Notes: generated from the letters alone by a model not told the origin. Positions 42,522 to 52,608 are shown, counted from the stretch's first letter. The stretch: DNA of 64,000 nt from CAYNZP01 sp964401835 (GCA_964401835.1 CAYNZP010000006.1:1-64000), one strand, 5' to 3'. Translations and numbers: made by a program.

Positions 42522-43403
42522 CTACTCAATATTCTGCACTTGTTCTTTGATTCGATCGATGGCCGTCTTGATTTCCACGACCTTCTGGGCTATGTCGGCG
42601 TCATTGGCCTTGGAAGCTATGGTATTTGCCTCCCGCAGCATCTCCTGGGCAATGAAGTCCAGCTTCCTGCCAGCCGGCTCGGAACCGTCAATCGCCTTAC
42701 GCGCCTGTTTTATGTGCCCTGCCAGGCGGGAGAGTTCTTCGGCTATATCGCAACGCTCGGCGAAAATCGTAACCTCCCTGACAAAGCTATCGTGGTCTAT
42801 ATCTATCTTGCCGGCCCCGGTAAGGTCCTTCACACGAGCTACCAGACGGTCTTTATAATCCACGACTACCTGAGGGGCCAGCTTGGCGATGTCCGAGAGG
42901 TTTTCTTCTATGACCTTAAGGTTTTTCACCAAGTCAACCTCGACAGCCTTGCCTTCCTTGATCCGCATTTCGACGAGCTTATCCAGGGTCTCATCGATAA
43001 GCTTCAAAAGGCCCGAGCGTGTCTTTTCAACCACCTCTTCCATCGGCGGCGGCTCACAAACACCGGGCAACTGCAACAGCGAACCAAGATCTATGCGTAA
43101 AGTAGGGTTGGCCTCTATTTCGAGCGGACGCAGTTGGTCGATATAATTGCCCAGAGCAACCGCGTTGACCCGGTAGGAAGCCCGCTGGTCGGAGAATTTC
43201 ATCTTCACGCCCAAAGTTACAGTTCCGCGATAAAGCTTGCTGCGAAGTACTTTTTCTATCTCGCCCTCAGCCGAGGAGAAAAACTCAGGCAGCCTGATGG
43301 AAGCCTTGAAATAGCGATTGTTGACAGAACGGGCCTCGACAGCATATTCGACACCGTCGACTTCTCCCTGTGCGCTTCCGTATCCTGTCATAGATCGCAG
43401 CAT
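42522..43403 (-). CDS. yicC: YicC/YloC-family endoribonuclease
   Basis: A 293-residue YicC-family protein, recently characterised in other bacteria as an endoribonuclease. It begins MLRSMTGYGSA, the family hallmark, and ends with PAGRKLDFIAQEMLREANTIASKANDADIAQKVVEIKTAI in the conserved C-terminal region. I start at the ATG at 43403 with AAAGGGAC upstream, in preference to a TTG two codons earlier. The usual yicC-gmk-rpoZ order is kept. Confidence 0.93.
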   Translation of the reverse strand: MLRSMTGYGSAQGEVDGVEYAVEARSVNNRYFKASIRLPEFFSSAEGEIEKVLRSKLYRGTVTLGVKMKFSDQRASYRVNAVALGNYIDQLRPLEIEANPTLRIDLGSLLQLPGVCEPPPMEEVVEKTRSGLLKLIDETLDKLVEMRIKEGKAVEVDLVKNLKVIEENLSDIAKLAPQVVVDYKDRLVARVKDLTGAGKIDIDHDSFVREVTIFAERCDIAEELSRLAGHIKQARKAIDGSEPAGRKLDFIAQEMLREANTIASKANDADIAQKVVEIKTAIDRIKEQVQNIE

Positions 43404-43430
43404 ATTCAATGTCCCTTTAAAAAGTTGGTA

Positions 43431-43979
43431 TTATTCGCCTGTTTCGTCCGTTGCTGGCGTTTCCATTTCCGCTTCCGGTTCAGACTCAGCCGGCTTGGTT
43501 TCCGGCTGGCCATAGTAGCCCTCTGCAACCACACTGGGTTTCCAGTTGGGACGGAATCCACGCGCCTTCAGTGTCGTACCTTCGGTTATGCGTATGGCAC
43601 TTTCGTAGGCTTTCGATTCCTCGGTCGGCTCGCTACCATCGAGAGTATAGAAAATATCAGCCCGCGGCGTGCCGGACTCGACCGTCACGAAGGCTTCGTC
43701 ATCTTCAACAGGGCCGGGGGTGGGGTTAAAAACCGGCGCCATTACCGTGCCCGGCTCGGGCCTGTATGTAATCGAGGTGAAAACCGCAAGAATCAGGAAC
43801 ATCGCGGTTAAGACTATCGTCACCCAGGTAAGTACGTCACCCGTGCGTGTACCAAATGCACTGCTGCCGGCGCCGCCGAAAGCTGCACCAAGGCCGCCGC
43901 CTCTGCCCTTCTGCAGCAGGACGACAAGTACCAGCAGAACACATGTAATGATGAACAAAGTAAATAATGCGATATCCAT
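43431..43979 (-). CDS. secG: SecG fused to a CHB_HEX-like beta domain
   Basis: A 182-residue protein. Residues 1-72 are SecG: membrane span 3-22, the loop LLQKGRGGGLGAAFGG, and span 48-70. Residues 82-155 add a beta-rich domain with the YTLDGSEPT signature (111-119) and a following ITEGTTLKARGF, as in the chitobiase/beta-hexosaminidase C-terminal (CHB_HEX_C) family. A Pro/Glu-rich tail ends the protein. Ordinary SecG is about 75-110 residues. In the known SecG topology the added domain would face the periplasm. Its role is unknown. Confidence 0.88.
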   Translation of the reverse strand: MDIALFTLFIITCVLLVLVVLLQKGRGGGLGAAFGGAGSSAFGTRTGDVLTWVTIVLTAMFLILAVFTSITYRPEPGTVMAPVFNPTPGPVEDDEAFVTVESGTPRADIFYTLDGSEPTEESKAYESAIRITEGTTLKARGFRPNWKPSVVAEGYYGQPETKPAESEPEAEMETPATDETGE

Positions 43980-44019
43980 AACTCAAACTCTCTCTATTTC
44001 AAATTCTATACTTTCCATA

Positions 44020-44775
44020 CTAAAAAGCTTTCGCGATCCCCGCAAAGTCATCTACCTTCAGGCTCGCTCCGCCGACAAGTGCGCCGTCTATATCTTCCTG
44101 TGACAAAAGCTCAGACGCGTTTGAAGGCTTGACCGAACCGCCATACTGAATTCTAACGCTCTGGGCAAGTTCTTCGTCGTACATATCAGTCAAAAGTCCG
44201 CGAATCATCGCGTGGATTTCCTGTGCCTGCTCGGGAGTCGCGGTAAGACCCGTGCCGATTGCCCATACAGGTTCGTACGCGATTGTTACGTTCATTGCGT
44301 CAGCCTTGCTGATGCCTTCCATGCCGACCTGAACCTGACGCTTGACAACTTCGATTGTCTGATTGGCCTCGCGCTCTTCCAGAAGCTCGCCTACACAGAG
44401 GATCGGCTTCAGGCCGTCAGCCAACGCCTTGGCAACCTTGCGGTTGATGAGTTCATCGGTCTCGCCGATTACATGCCGACGCTCGCTGTGACCAAGGATG
44501 ACGTAAGTGCAGCCGACGTCTTTAAGCATCGCGGACGAAAGCTCGCCGGTAAATGCGCCGTTGTCCTCATAAAACATGTTCTGTGCGCCGAGGGCGATTT
44601 TGCTACTGTCGAGAGCCTGACTTACTGATGCCAGATAAACCGCAGGCGGGCAGACAGCCAGATCTACCTCGTCAGTAAAGCCAAGCTGCTCCACGATAGC
44701 CTTGGCCAGCGACACTGCCTCGTCGCAGGACGTATTCATCTTCCAATTACCGGCAACAAACAACTTACGTGACAT
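44020..44775 (-). CDS. tpiA: Triosephosphate isomerase
   Basis: A 251-residue glycolytic isomerase interconverting dihydroxyacetone phosphate and glyceraldehyde 3-phosphate. Catalytic residues are visible: Lys12 in GNWKMN, His in ILGHSERR and Glu in AYEPVWAIGTG, which starts the mobile loop. GGSVKPSN closes the phosphate site. I use the ATG at 44775; a TTG two codons upstream is also open. It lies 40 bp before secG, a common pairing. Confidence 0.96.
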   Translation of the reverse strand: MSRKLFVAGNWKMNTSCDEAVSLAKAIVEQLGFTDEVDLAVCPPAVYLASVSQALDSSKIALGAQNMFYEDNGAFTGELSSAMLKDVGCTYVILGHSERRHVIGETDELINRKVAKALADGLKPILCVGELLEEREANQTIEVVKRQVQVGMEGISKADAMNVTIAYEPVWAIGTGLTATPEQAQEIHAMIRGLLTDMYDEELAQSVRIQYGGSVKPSNASELLSQEDIDGALVGGASLKVDDFAGIAKAF

Positions 44776-44804
44776 CTCCAAAAATCCTTTCAGCTTACTT
44801 TTTC

Positions 44805-45905
44805 TTAAACGGGCTCTGTCGCCTTGGGAAAACTTCCCAGAACGTGCATCTCACCACAATGGCTTCTCGCCGCTTCGAGGGCCTTGACGAAATTCTCGTC
44901 TTCAAAATGGCCGTCAGCATCGACGAAGAAGTAATATTCCCAGTCGCGCCTCTTTGAAGGACGGGTATCGATATTCGTCAGATTAATTCCGAAACTTGCG
45001 AATACATTCAGAACATCCACCAAGGCGCCTGACTTATGGGCTGTTGTGAACATAATCGCCGTCTTGTCATTACCGGTCCGTTTGGCAGGGGCCGGTGAAA
45101 TGACAAAGAACCGCGTCATGTTTTTCGGATTGTCCTCGATATTCGCAAAGACGGTCTTGAGTTCGTAAAGCTCTCCGGCCAGGCTTGAACCAATGGCGGC
45201 CAGTCCCTCATCAGCCCCGGCAGCGGCCATCTCGGCAGCCTTTGATGTACTGGCGACCGGAATAAGCTCAGCCTGTTTGAAGCTGGTCGAGAGCCAGTTT
45301 CGGCACTGGGCGAAAACTTCCGGCTTGGACGCTATAGACTTAATTTCCTCGGGTGCGCAATTAGCCAGGAGGTTATGATGAATCTCTACGATTACCTCGG
45401 CGTAGATATAAACGTGGGCGCCAATGAAAGAATCCAGCGTGTCAACCACGCCGCCGCCGACGTTGTTCTCTATCGGCACGAGCCCCAGGTCGCAATGGCC
45501 GCGGGCAACCTCTTCGAAAACCGCCCTGATATCAGCCAGGGGACGGTACTCGACGGAGGCTCCAAATTTTTTCTGAGCTGCCAAGTTGGAAAAGCTACCT
45601 TCCGGGCCCAGATAACCTATGCGAAGCGGTTTTTCGAGTGCAAACGAACCGCTCATCAGTTCACGGTAAATCGCCTGGAGTGTTTTTTGTGGAAGTGGGC
45701 CTTTATTGAGCTTGGCAATCCTCTCGAACACGGCATGTTCCCGGTCGGGCGCGTAGATGGGCGCGTCGTTGGCGAGTTTAGTCTTGCCAACTTCGACAAC
45801 TACATCCGCCCTGGCGTTGAGAAGCTCGACTATTTTTGCGTCCAACTCGTCGATTTTCTTCCGCAACTGCCCGAGGTCTTTATTCTTGCCTTTCTTATCG
45901 CTCAT
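44805..45905 (-). CDS. pheA: Bifunctional chorismate mutase/prephenate dehydratase
   Basis: A 366-residue enzyme of phenylalanine synthesis. Residues 8-95 are a chorismate mutase helix bundle (RKKIDELDAKIVELLNARA). Residues 95-275 are prephenate dehydratase, with IGYLGPEGSFSNLAA at the start and NMTRFFVIS carrying the conserved TRF. Residues 285-360 are an ACT domain for phenylalanine feedback, with the TRPSK form of the ESRP-type motif. The ATG at 45905 is 23 bp-spaced relative to tpiA downstream. Confidence 0.95.
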   Translation of the reverse strand: MSDKKGKNKDLGQLRKKIDELDAKIVELLNARADVVVEVGKTKLANDAPIYAPDREHAVFERIAKLNKGPLPQKTLQAIYRELMSGSFALEKPLRIGYLGPEGSFSNLAAQKKFGASVEYRPLADIRAVFEEVARGHCDLGLVPIENNVGGGVVDTLDSFIGAHVYIYAEVIVEIHHNLLANCAPEEIKSIASKPEVFAQCRNWLSTSFKQAELIPVASTSKAAEMAAAGADEGLAAIGSSLAGELYELKTVFANIEDNPKNMTRFFVISPAPAKRTGNDKTAIMFTTAHKSGALVDVLNVFASFGINLTNIDTRPSKRRDWEYYFFVDADGHFEDENFVKALEAARSHCGEMHVLGSFPKATEPV

Positions 45906-46032
45906 CGTTTTAGCTTCTTATTTCCTAAGCGCAGGGAATTCCCGCAAATATAGACGGGTCTTTGTACCCGCGGTTGGCCTTTTGGTCAAGGTTTTTTGCA
46001 GCCCGAATGGGGCAAAAACAGACCTAAAACGC

Positions 46033-48282
46033 CTAGACAAGGCTTATCGGGTCGACATCGGTGATAATCTCAGCCGGAATATGGCCGGTCAATTCAGCCA
46101 TCCGAGGTGATATTATCTGCTGTACAAGGCCCGCCCTGGCGGACATCAGCATTATCTGGAAACGGAATTGCTTGCGAATCTTCAGGACGCCAGCCGGCAT
46201 CGGGCCCATCATTGAAACTCCATCGGGCAGTAACTTTCTGAGCCGATCAGCCAGCATCTTGGCCCCCTCCTCGGCCCGTTCGATCTTTTCGTGGCGGATG
46301 ACAAACCTTATCATGCGGGCAAATGGCGGTAAGTGCATTTGCTTACGAGGATTAAGCTCATAATTGGCAAAGCCGTCATAATCGTGATTCAAGGCGAATT
46401 GTATAGCCGGCTCTTCCTCATGAAGCGTCTGGACGACAACCTCTCCGGGCACCTGTGCCCGCCCTGCCCGCCCGGCAACCTGGACTATCAGCTGGAATGT
46501 CCGCTCAGCCGCCCGGAAATCGGGTATCGACAGTGAAGTGTCAGCTGAAACCACGCCGACGAGTGACACTCGCGGGAAGTCCAACCCCTTGGCAACCATC
46601 TGCGTTCCGAGCAAGATATCCAGCTTGCCCTGAGAAAATTCCTCGAAGACCTTTTTGAATTGTTTCGGCGAGGTCATCGTGTCGCTGTCCATCCGGGCTA
46701 CTTTCGCCTCCGGAAATTTGCGGTCAAGCTCATCCTCTATCCGCTGTATTCCCATGCCAAACAGCAGCAGCTTTCCTTTGCAGGCCGGGCAGTAATCCAG
46801 CAGAGTCTGCGTATGCTGGCAGTAGTGGCACATCGCCAACTGCGTCGCCTGGTGGAAAACCATCATCCGCGTGCAATGTTCGCACACCATCTCCCACTTG
46901 CACTTGGGGCAGAACACATAGCTGGCGTAGCCGCGGCGGTTCATCAGCAGGATAATCTGCTCGCTACGATCCAGCGCGGCAGCCATCTTTTGCGTAAGCG
47001 TCCTGCCGATAAGTTCGATCTTGCCCCGCTGGAGTTCCCTGCGAAGGTGCACTATCTGGAGCTTGGGCATCTCCAGGCCGCGGACACGTTTGGGCAGCCG
47101 CAGCATTTCGTATTTGTCGCTCTTGACATTTTGCAGCGATTCCAGCGAAGGCGTAGCCGAGCCAAGTACAATCGGCACGTCCGCAAGGGCTGCGCGTTTG
47201 ACCGCGACATCTCTGCCGTGGTATCGCGGTGTGGTGTCCTGCTTGTAGGTCGGTTCGTGTTCCTCATCGACGATAATCAGGCCGAGTTTTCGTGTCGGCG
47301 CGAATATCGCACTTCTCGGGCCTACCACAACGCTTGCTCCCCCGCCGAGTATCTGCTGGTAATAGAAAGCCCGCTGTGCGTCGGTCAGACCACTGTGAAG
47401 CACCGCCACTCGAGGCAGCCGTTGTATGAGTCGTTCGAGTGTCTGGGTCGTCAGGGCGATTTCCGGCACGAGCAGAATTGTCTGTTTGCCGGCTGCAATC
47501 ATTTTACGTATCGCACGAATGTAAACTTCTGTTTTTCCGCTGCCGGTTACCCCATAAAGAAGTGATGCGGAAAAGCCGCCGCTGAGTTTCCCATCAAGTT
47601 CGGCAAGGACCTTTTGCTGGTCGCTATTAAGCTCGAATGAATCGCCCCCATCCTCATCGCTAAGTTCTGGAAGCGTTACAGGGTGGGTTTCCGTGCGGAC
47701 AAGCTCTCTGCCGGAGAGGCGGCTGAAACTGTCACGCGATGCACCACTGTGCGAAAGCAGCTGTTCAAGAGTAAGCGGCTCGATTCCCTGTTTGCGGGCC
47801 TCGTAAAGCTCATCGAGAATCTTTTTTTGCCGCAAACCAAGCCTCGCAGGCCAATCTTTGCGATTACTATCCAGAAATACGACGGTCTGATTTTTCGGGC
47901 CATGCCTGCCGACTGCCGATGGGATCATAGCTGCCAGCGTCATTCCAGGCGGACTGATGTAATACCGGCTAATCCACTCGCCAAGTTCGAACAGCTGCGA
48001 ATCGAGCTGAGCTTCCCTGTCGATTACCTCGCTGACAACTTTGAGCTTATGCCTGCCCGCCCGCCGGAGTGTATCTACGACAAAACCGAGCGTCTTGCGA
48101 TTTGACCTGCCGAAAGGAACGCGGACTCTCGCACCGACCTGTGGCTCGCCAAGTGCGTCAGGCCAAGCGTAGTCGAAGCTCTCCCAGACATTCGCAGCAA
48201 CTGCTACCCCCACCACCCGCGCTTGTGAGGCCGGCTGGGACGCAGGAACATTCGAGTCCTTGTCTTCAAAAAGCACTCCCAT
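46033..48282 (-). CDS. priA: Primosomal protein N' (replication restart helicase)
   Basis: A 749-residue PriA. The N-terminal DNA 3'-end-binding region begins VVGVAVAANVWESFDYAWP. The helicase core has YGVTGSGKTEVY (Walker A), VDEEHEPTYKQ (DEAH box) and VAGRAGRAQVPG (motif VI). Zinc-binding cysteines appear as CPKCKWEMVCEHC, CHYCQ and CPAC. It reloads the replisome at collapsed forks. It heads the minus-strand run that continues with pheA 127 bp downstream. Confidence 0.96.
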   Translation of the reverse strand: MGVLFEDKDSNVPASQPASQARVVGVAVAANVWESFDYAWPDALGEPQVGARVRVPFGRSNRKTLGFVVDTLRRAGRHKLKVVSEVIDREAQLDSQLFELGEWISRYYISPPGMTLAAMIPSAVGRHGPKNQTVVFLDSNRKDWPARLGLRQKKILDELYEARKQGIEPLTLEQLLSHSGASRDSFSRLSGRELVRTETHPVTLPELSDEDGGDSFELNSDQQKVLAELDGKLSGGFSASLLYGVTGSGKTEVYIRAIRKMIAAGKQTILLVPEIALTTQTLERLIQRLPRVAVLHSGLTDAQRAFYYQQILGGGASVVVGPRSAIFAPTRKLGLIIVDEEHEPTYKQDTTPRYHGRDVAVKRAALADVPIVLGSATPSLESLQNVKSDKYEMLRLPKRVRGLEMPKLQIVHLRRELQRGKIELIGRTLTQKMAAALDRSEQIILLMNRRGYASYVFCPKCKWEMVCEHCTRMMVFHQATQLAMCHYCQHTQTLLDYCPACKGKLLLFGMGIQRIEDELDRKFPEAKVARMDSDTMTSPKQFKKVFEEFSQGKLDILLGTQMVAKGLDFPRVSLVGVVSADTSLSIPDFRAAERTFQLIVQVAGRAGRAQVPGEVVVQTLHEEEPAIQFALNHDYDGFANYELNPRKQMHLPPFARMIRFVIRHEKIERAEEGAKMLADRLRKLLPDGVSMMGPMPAGVLKIRKQFRFQIMLMSARAGLVQQIISPRMAELTGHIPAEIITDVDPISLV

Positions 48283-48394
48283 GGATGCATAGTAATACAG
48301 AGCAGCAAAATTGCAAACACGGCTCTGGCAAAGACTCGTCCCAAAAGCCGATAACCGCTGTTGCTATTCACATCTATCGAGGATAATCTTTATT

Positions 48395-48665
48395 GAGCCC
48401 CTGACAGGTCTTCCCGTGGTCGCGACGCTTGATTTTTTGGTCGCAGACAAGGAACGAGAAGGATAAGATGCCGAAGCATCATTGACTTTCGAGTGACGAT
48501 GTATGCGGCCAAAAGGGCATGCGTCCCTTCGCGTTGCAGCAAAAATCGGCGTCTACATTGTTGCGGCTCCTCACCATACCATCAAGGTATGGTGTCGTCG
48601 CCGACGCCTTGTATCCACTCGATTTTTGTTGCAACGCGGCTCACGCGAAGTCCTGTCAGGGGCTC
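48395..48665 (+). repeat. Dispersed palindromic element, copy 2
   Basis: A 271-bp relative of the elements at 23701-23973 and 59581-59852. Its terminal inverted repeats are GAGCCCCTGACAGG and the exact complement CCTGTCAGGGGCTC, different from the termini of the other copies yet self-complementary. The internal hairpin CACCATACC/GGTATGGTG has the shared ATCAA loop. It lies between the divergent priA and receiver genes. No transposase or target duplication is evident. Confidence 0.88.
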
Positions 48666-48707
48666 TTGAGCACTGCATAACAGACACGGATGTAAGGAGA
48701 AGTTGAA

Positions 48708-49202
48708 ATGGCAGAAAACATAACGGGAAAACCGACAGGCCAGGAACCCCCTATCGAGGGCAGCAAGATACTGGTCGTTGACGACAACGCACAGAATCTC
48801 GAGCTAATCGTCGCTTATCTAGATACCATTGATTGCAAGATTTCCACCGCTGTCGACGGCGTCGAGGCTCTGGACAAAGTTCAAGCCGAGCAACCAGACC
48901 TTATCCTGCTTGATATCATGATGCCTCGCATGAGCGGTTTTGAGGTTTGCCGCAAGCTTAAATCAGACCCGGCCACGCGGGATATCCCGATAATAATGGT
49001 CACTGCTCTGAACGAACTTGGCGATATCGAGCGAGGTGTCGAAAGCGGCACGGACGATTTTATTTCCAAGCCGGTAAATCGTCTCGAACTGCTTACACGC
49101 GTAAAGAGCCTGCTTCGCGTTCGCCACCTCAAGAGTGAACTCGACCGTACGCTCGCCTACCTCAATAGTGTTGAAAGCGAAAGCCAGCCATCAACCAACT
49201 GA
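48708..49202 (+). CDS. Single-domain response regulator
   Basis: A 164-residue receiver protein with no output domain. The acidic pocket is in LVVDDNAQN, the phosphoacceptor is Asp69 in LILLDIMMPRMSGFE, the conserved Thr is in IIMVTALNE and the Lys in FISKPVNR. The receiver resembles those of PleD-type regulators. A short helical tail follows. AAGGAG nine bases before the ATG supports the start. No kinase is adjacent; the M16 peptidase gene follows 15 bp downstream. Confidence 0.92.
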   Translation: MAENITGKPTGQEPPIEGSKILVVDDNAQNLELIVAYLDTIDCKISTAVDGVEALDKVQAEQPDLILLDIMMPRMSGFEVCRKLKSDPATRDIPIIMVTALNELGDIERGVESGTDDFISKPVNRLELLTRVKSLLRVRHLKSELDRTLAYLNSVESESQPSTN

Positions 49203-49217
49203 TTTGGAGCAGCTCAT

Positions 49218-51944
49218 ATGAAACCCGGATTTTTTTTTGCGGCAATTCTAATCGCCTTCCTCGTTTTCGCCCCGCTATGCCTCGCTGATGCCCAGCCCTC
49301 AACCAAGCCGGCATCACTAGCCGTAGCAGAGACGCTCGTTTCTCAGCCGGGCCTGGTCGTAGCGAAACTGGAAAATGGGCTGACCGTGATTGTAAAACGC
49401 TCAGCCGGCACTGGAGTCGTTACTGTCCGAGGTTATGTGCGGGCTGGCAGCATTTTCGAAGATAAATGGCTGGGTTGCGGTGTAAGCCATCTGCTCGAGC
49501 ACCTTGTCGCCGAAGGCGCCGAGCACGACGGCCAAGGCCCTACTGCTGATCAAGCAAAGAATGCGTCCTCGCGAGTTGCACAAATTGGCGGTCAGTCAAA
49601 CGCCTATACATCGCTGAGCTATACCTGCTATTACATCTCCGCCGCTGCCGGAAAAACCGACGATTGCGTTGCGCTGGTGGCAGACTGGCTGGCCAGGCCG
49701 GAGATAACGAAAGAGGCTTTCGAGAGAGAACACGGGGTCGTGCAGCGCGAACTCGAGATGCGAAAGAACGAGCCCTCCCGACAAATATGGCAGGCCAACA
49801 TGGCCAACGCCTTTGCCGGTCATCCCGCCGAAGTTCCGATCATCGGCTATCAAAGCCCCCTTTCAAAGCTTACACACGAAGACGTACTGGCTTACCACAA
49901 GAAAATGTACATCCCGCAGAATATGATCTTCTGCGTCGTCGGCGATATTGACCCTCGAAAAGTTTTGGAAAAGACCCGGCAGGAATTTGCAGGCATGGAA
50001 CCGGGAAGAGTTCCCAGTCATTCTCTGCCACAAGTTCCACCAATTTCCGGCGTCAAAAGAGCCCTGCGTCAAAGTCCAGCCATCAGTGAAATTATCGGGC
50101 GGATTAATTTCCGCACCATCCCCCTTTTACATGAAGACCTGTATGCACTCGACGTGCTCTCGTACGTCCTGTCTGAAGGCAAATCCAGCCGCCTTTTCCG
50201 CAAAATACAGCGGGAAAATAAACTGGTAACATCCATTAGCTCAGGTTCATGGACACCTGACTGGGGAAATGGGATATTTGTTGTTAGCTTCCGCGCAAAG
50301 CCCGAAAACGCAGACGCAGCAGAGGCTGCCATCATTGATGAGCTGAAAAAGATAGCCGCCGATGGCGTAACGGCTGATGAGCTCAAGCGGGCGAAGAGAC
50401 AAAAAGTCGCCGACTTTGTTTATTCTCAACAGACAATCGAATCCCAGGCCCAAACACTCGCAGGCGATTTTCTTAGCACCGGCGATATAAACTTCAGCCA
50501 GGATTATACAGACAAAATCCAGGCTGTAACCGCCGAGCAGGTGCAAAAGGCTGCCAGGAAATATTTCACATTCGACAAGATGGCTGTAACGCTTATGGTG
50601 CCCAAGGCCGAAGCTCCTGCAACTCAGCCGACGACTCAAGCAGGCGAAAAAAACGAGGAAATCTCATTTGAGCTTCCAAATGGGCTCAGGGTCATCCTCC
50701 AGCCTACCAATGGCGGGCTGGTTTCCATGACCTTTGCGACCAAGGGTGGGCTGCTTCTGGAAGACGAGCGAACAAACGGCTTCGGCACATTGATGACCGC
50801 ACTGAGTACCAAAGGCGCTGGCGAACTCTCGGCCGAGCAGATTGCAGAATTCTTCGACTCTGCCGGCGGGCAGATTGTGGCCAACTGCGGTAACAACACC
50901 TTCTACTGGCAGGCGACGGTCCTGGAAGATAGCTCCAGCCGCGCGTTGGATATCTTTGCAGACGTAATAATCCGGCCCACGCTTAGTGAAAAGGAACTGG
51001 AAATATTGCGGCCGGTGCAGCTGGCGAAGATAAGGATGGTCGATGAGAACTGGCAGTCGCAGTTGCAAAAGTTCTTCCGCAGCAACTTCTTTAATAATCC
51101 ACAATACAAACTTCTTCCGGTCGGCAGCGAAGAGGTTGTCGCTTCGGCCACTGCCGAGCAGATAAAACAGTGGCACAAATCCATCCATGGTGGTGCAAGT
51201 GTACTGACAGTTTACGGGAAGTTTAATGCGGATGAAGCTCGCAAAAAGATAGAAACACTTTTCGAGGGCCTTCCCGCTGGGATGACAAAGCTGTCCGGAC
51301 CGATTGAACCAAAAACTGTTCTGGTAGACGAAACTACAGTTCTCAAGACAAAAAATACCGTTGCGGGTGTGATAGTGGCCGTGCCTGGCATGACCCTGGA
51401 TAACCTTGAGGACCGATTCGCGATCGACGTGTTGGATACAATAATAAGCGGCTATCATCTGCCCGATGGCTGGCTGCACAACGAACTACGCGGAAAGCAG
51501 CTGGTATATGTCGTCCACGCATATAACTGGATGGGGCTACTTCCAGGCGCATTTATTACCTATGCGGCCGGCCAGCCGGAAAACGTGGAAAAAGTCGTTG
51601 AGATAATCAAAGACAATCTCAGCAAGGCCTCCCAATACACGCCAACCCAGCAAGAGATTGACCGGGCGGTTAATGTGATTCTGACGGCTGAGCTTCTGGG
51701 CAACCAGGAGCTTTCGGCCAGAAGCCTTTCAGCGGCACTCGATGAGCTTTATTACGGTTTTAGTTTAAGAAGCAAACTCGAACAATATTATCGCAAGGTT
51801 ACGCCGGCTGACGTCGCACGTGTCGCGAAAAAATATCTTTCCGGGCCTTACGTTACAATCGTAACGAGCCCGCAGAATTTTGAGACGGAAGATTTGGAAG
51901 ACAAAAATTCACAGGGGCTTCAAAAAGACGGCTCTTCAGAGTAA
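49218..51944 (+). CDS. Secreted M16-family zinc peptidase, two-domain
   Basis: A 908-residue exported peptidase with an N-terminal signal (FFFAAILIAFLVFAPLCLADA). The first M16 half holds the inverted zinc motif HLLEH in GVSHLLEHLVAEGAE and the downstream ligand Glu region EREHGVVQRELEMRKNEP. The second half (from about residue 470) repeats the fold, with ELPNGLRVILQPTNGG, but has no HxxEH, as usual for the non-catalytic partner half. It should be periplasmic. GGAG precedes the ATG. The next gene starts 34 bp after its stop. Confidence 0.92.
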   Translation: MKPGFFFAAILIAFLVFAPLCLADAQPSTKPASLAVAETLVSQPGLVVAKLENGLTVIVKRSAGTGVVTVRGYVRAGSIFEDKWLGCGVSHLLEHLVAEGAEHDGQGPTADQAKNASSRVAQIGGQSNAYTSLSYTCYYISAAAGKTDDCVALVADWLARPEITKEAFEREHGVVQRELEMRKNEPSRQIWQANMANAFAGHPAEVPIIGYQSPLSKLTHEDVLAYHKKMYIPQNMIFCVVGDIDPRKVLEKTRQEFAGMEPGRVPSHSLPQVPPISGVKRALRQSPAISEIIGRINFRTIPLLHEDLYALDVLSYVLSEGKSSRLFRKIQRENKLVTSISSGSWTPDWGNGIFVVSFRAKPENADAAEAAIIDELKKIAADGVTADELKRAKRQKVADFVYSQQTIESQAQTLAGDFLSTGDINFSQDYTDKIQAVTAEQVQKAARKYFTFDKMAVTLMVPKAEAPATQPTTQAGEKNEEISFELPNGLRVILQPTNGGLVSMTFATKGGLLLEDERTNGFGTLMTALSTKGAGELSAEQIAEFFDSAGGQIVANCGNNTFYWQATVLEDSSSRALDIFADVIIRPTLSEKELEILRPVQLAKIRMVDENWQSQLQKFFRSNFFNNPQYKLLPVGSEEVVASATAEQIKQWHKSIHGGASVLTVYGKFNADEARKKIETLFEGLPAGMTKLSGPIEPKTVLVDETTVLKTKNTVAGVIVAVPGMTLDNLEDRFAIDVLDTIISGYHLPDGWLHNELRGKQLVYVVHAYNWMGLLPGAFITYAAGQPENVEKVVEIIKDNLSKASQYTPTQQEIDRAVNVILTAELLGNQELSARSLSAALDELYYGFSLRSKLEQYYRKVTPADVARVAKKYLSGPYVTIVTSPQNFETEDLEDKNSQGLQKDGSSE

Positions 51945-51978
51945 GTTAGTTCAAAAGTCACCAGACAGGAGTAAAGAA

Positions 51979-52608
51979 GTGTCAGGAAACGAAGATATTC
52001 TTAATAAGTCCGTACGAGAATTCGCCGCGGCTACCGCAGCCAAGAGCCCCACTCCAGGTGGCGGAAGTGTCGCAGGTGCAGTAGGTTCTCTCTCGGCTGC
52101 ACTTGGTGAAATGTCGTTGAACTTCACGCGCGGCAAAAAGAAATACGCCGAGCACGAGGAATATTACGCACAGCTGGCCACCCGGCTGGAAAACGCCCGT
52201 AAGATGTTCGAAAACCTGGTCGCTGACGATATCCAGGCATATAAACTCTATCAGGAAGCGCAGAAGCAGGAAGACGGCCCAGACAAGCAGCAGGCCGTCC
52301 AGCTCGCCACAGCAGCGGCTATCGACGTTCCGCGCGAAACGACTAAGCTTTCGCTTGCCGTGCTGAAAGACCTCGAACAATTTGCCGACAAGTGTAACCC
52401 ATGGCTGATTACCGACCTGATGGCATCTGCGGCACTTGCCGTGGCAACAATTCAGCTTTCTGACTACAACGTCTGCGTAAACATACCGAGTGTTTCAGAC
52501 AAGTCCGCTGCCGAAGAAATCCTCCAAAGCTCCAAGGCCGACCTTGCAAAGGCGAAAGAGCTTTTCGAAATTATCGAAAAGGCCGGCTTTAAGATTCTCG
52601 GTTACTAA
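51979..52608 (+). CDS. Cyclodeaminase/cyclohydrolase (FTCD_C) family protein
   Basis: A 209-residue helical protein of the formiminotransferase-cyclodeaminase family (FchA-like). It carries the family phrase SPTPGGGSVAGAVGSLSAALG near residue 20 and a Gly/Ala-rich LITDLMASAALAVATIQ segment later. Relatives convert formimino-tetrahydrofolate to methenyl-tetrahydrofolate; other folate genes are not adjacent. The GTG at 51979 has AGGAG seven bases upstream. A start at 51880 inside the peptidase gene is rejected. Confidence 0.88.
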   Translation: MSGNEDILNKSVREFAAATAAKSPTPGGGSVAGAVGSLSAALGEMSLNFTRGKKKYAEHEEYYAQLATRLENARKMFENLVADDIQAYKLYQEAQKQEDGPDKQQAVQLATAAAIDVPRETTKLSLAVLKDLEQFADKCNPWLITDLMASAALAVATIQLSDYNVCVNIPSVSDKSAAEEILQSSKADLAKAKELFEIIEKAGFKILGY

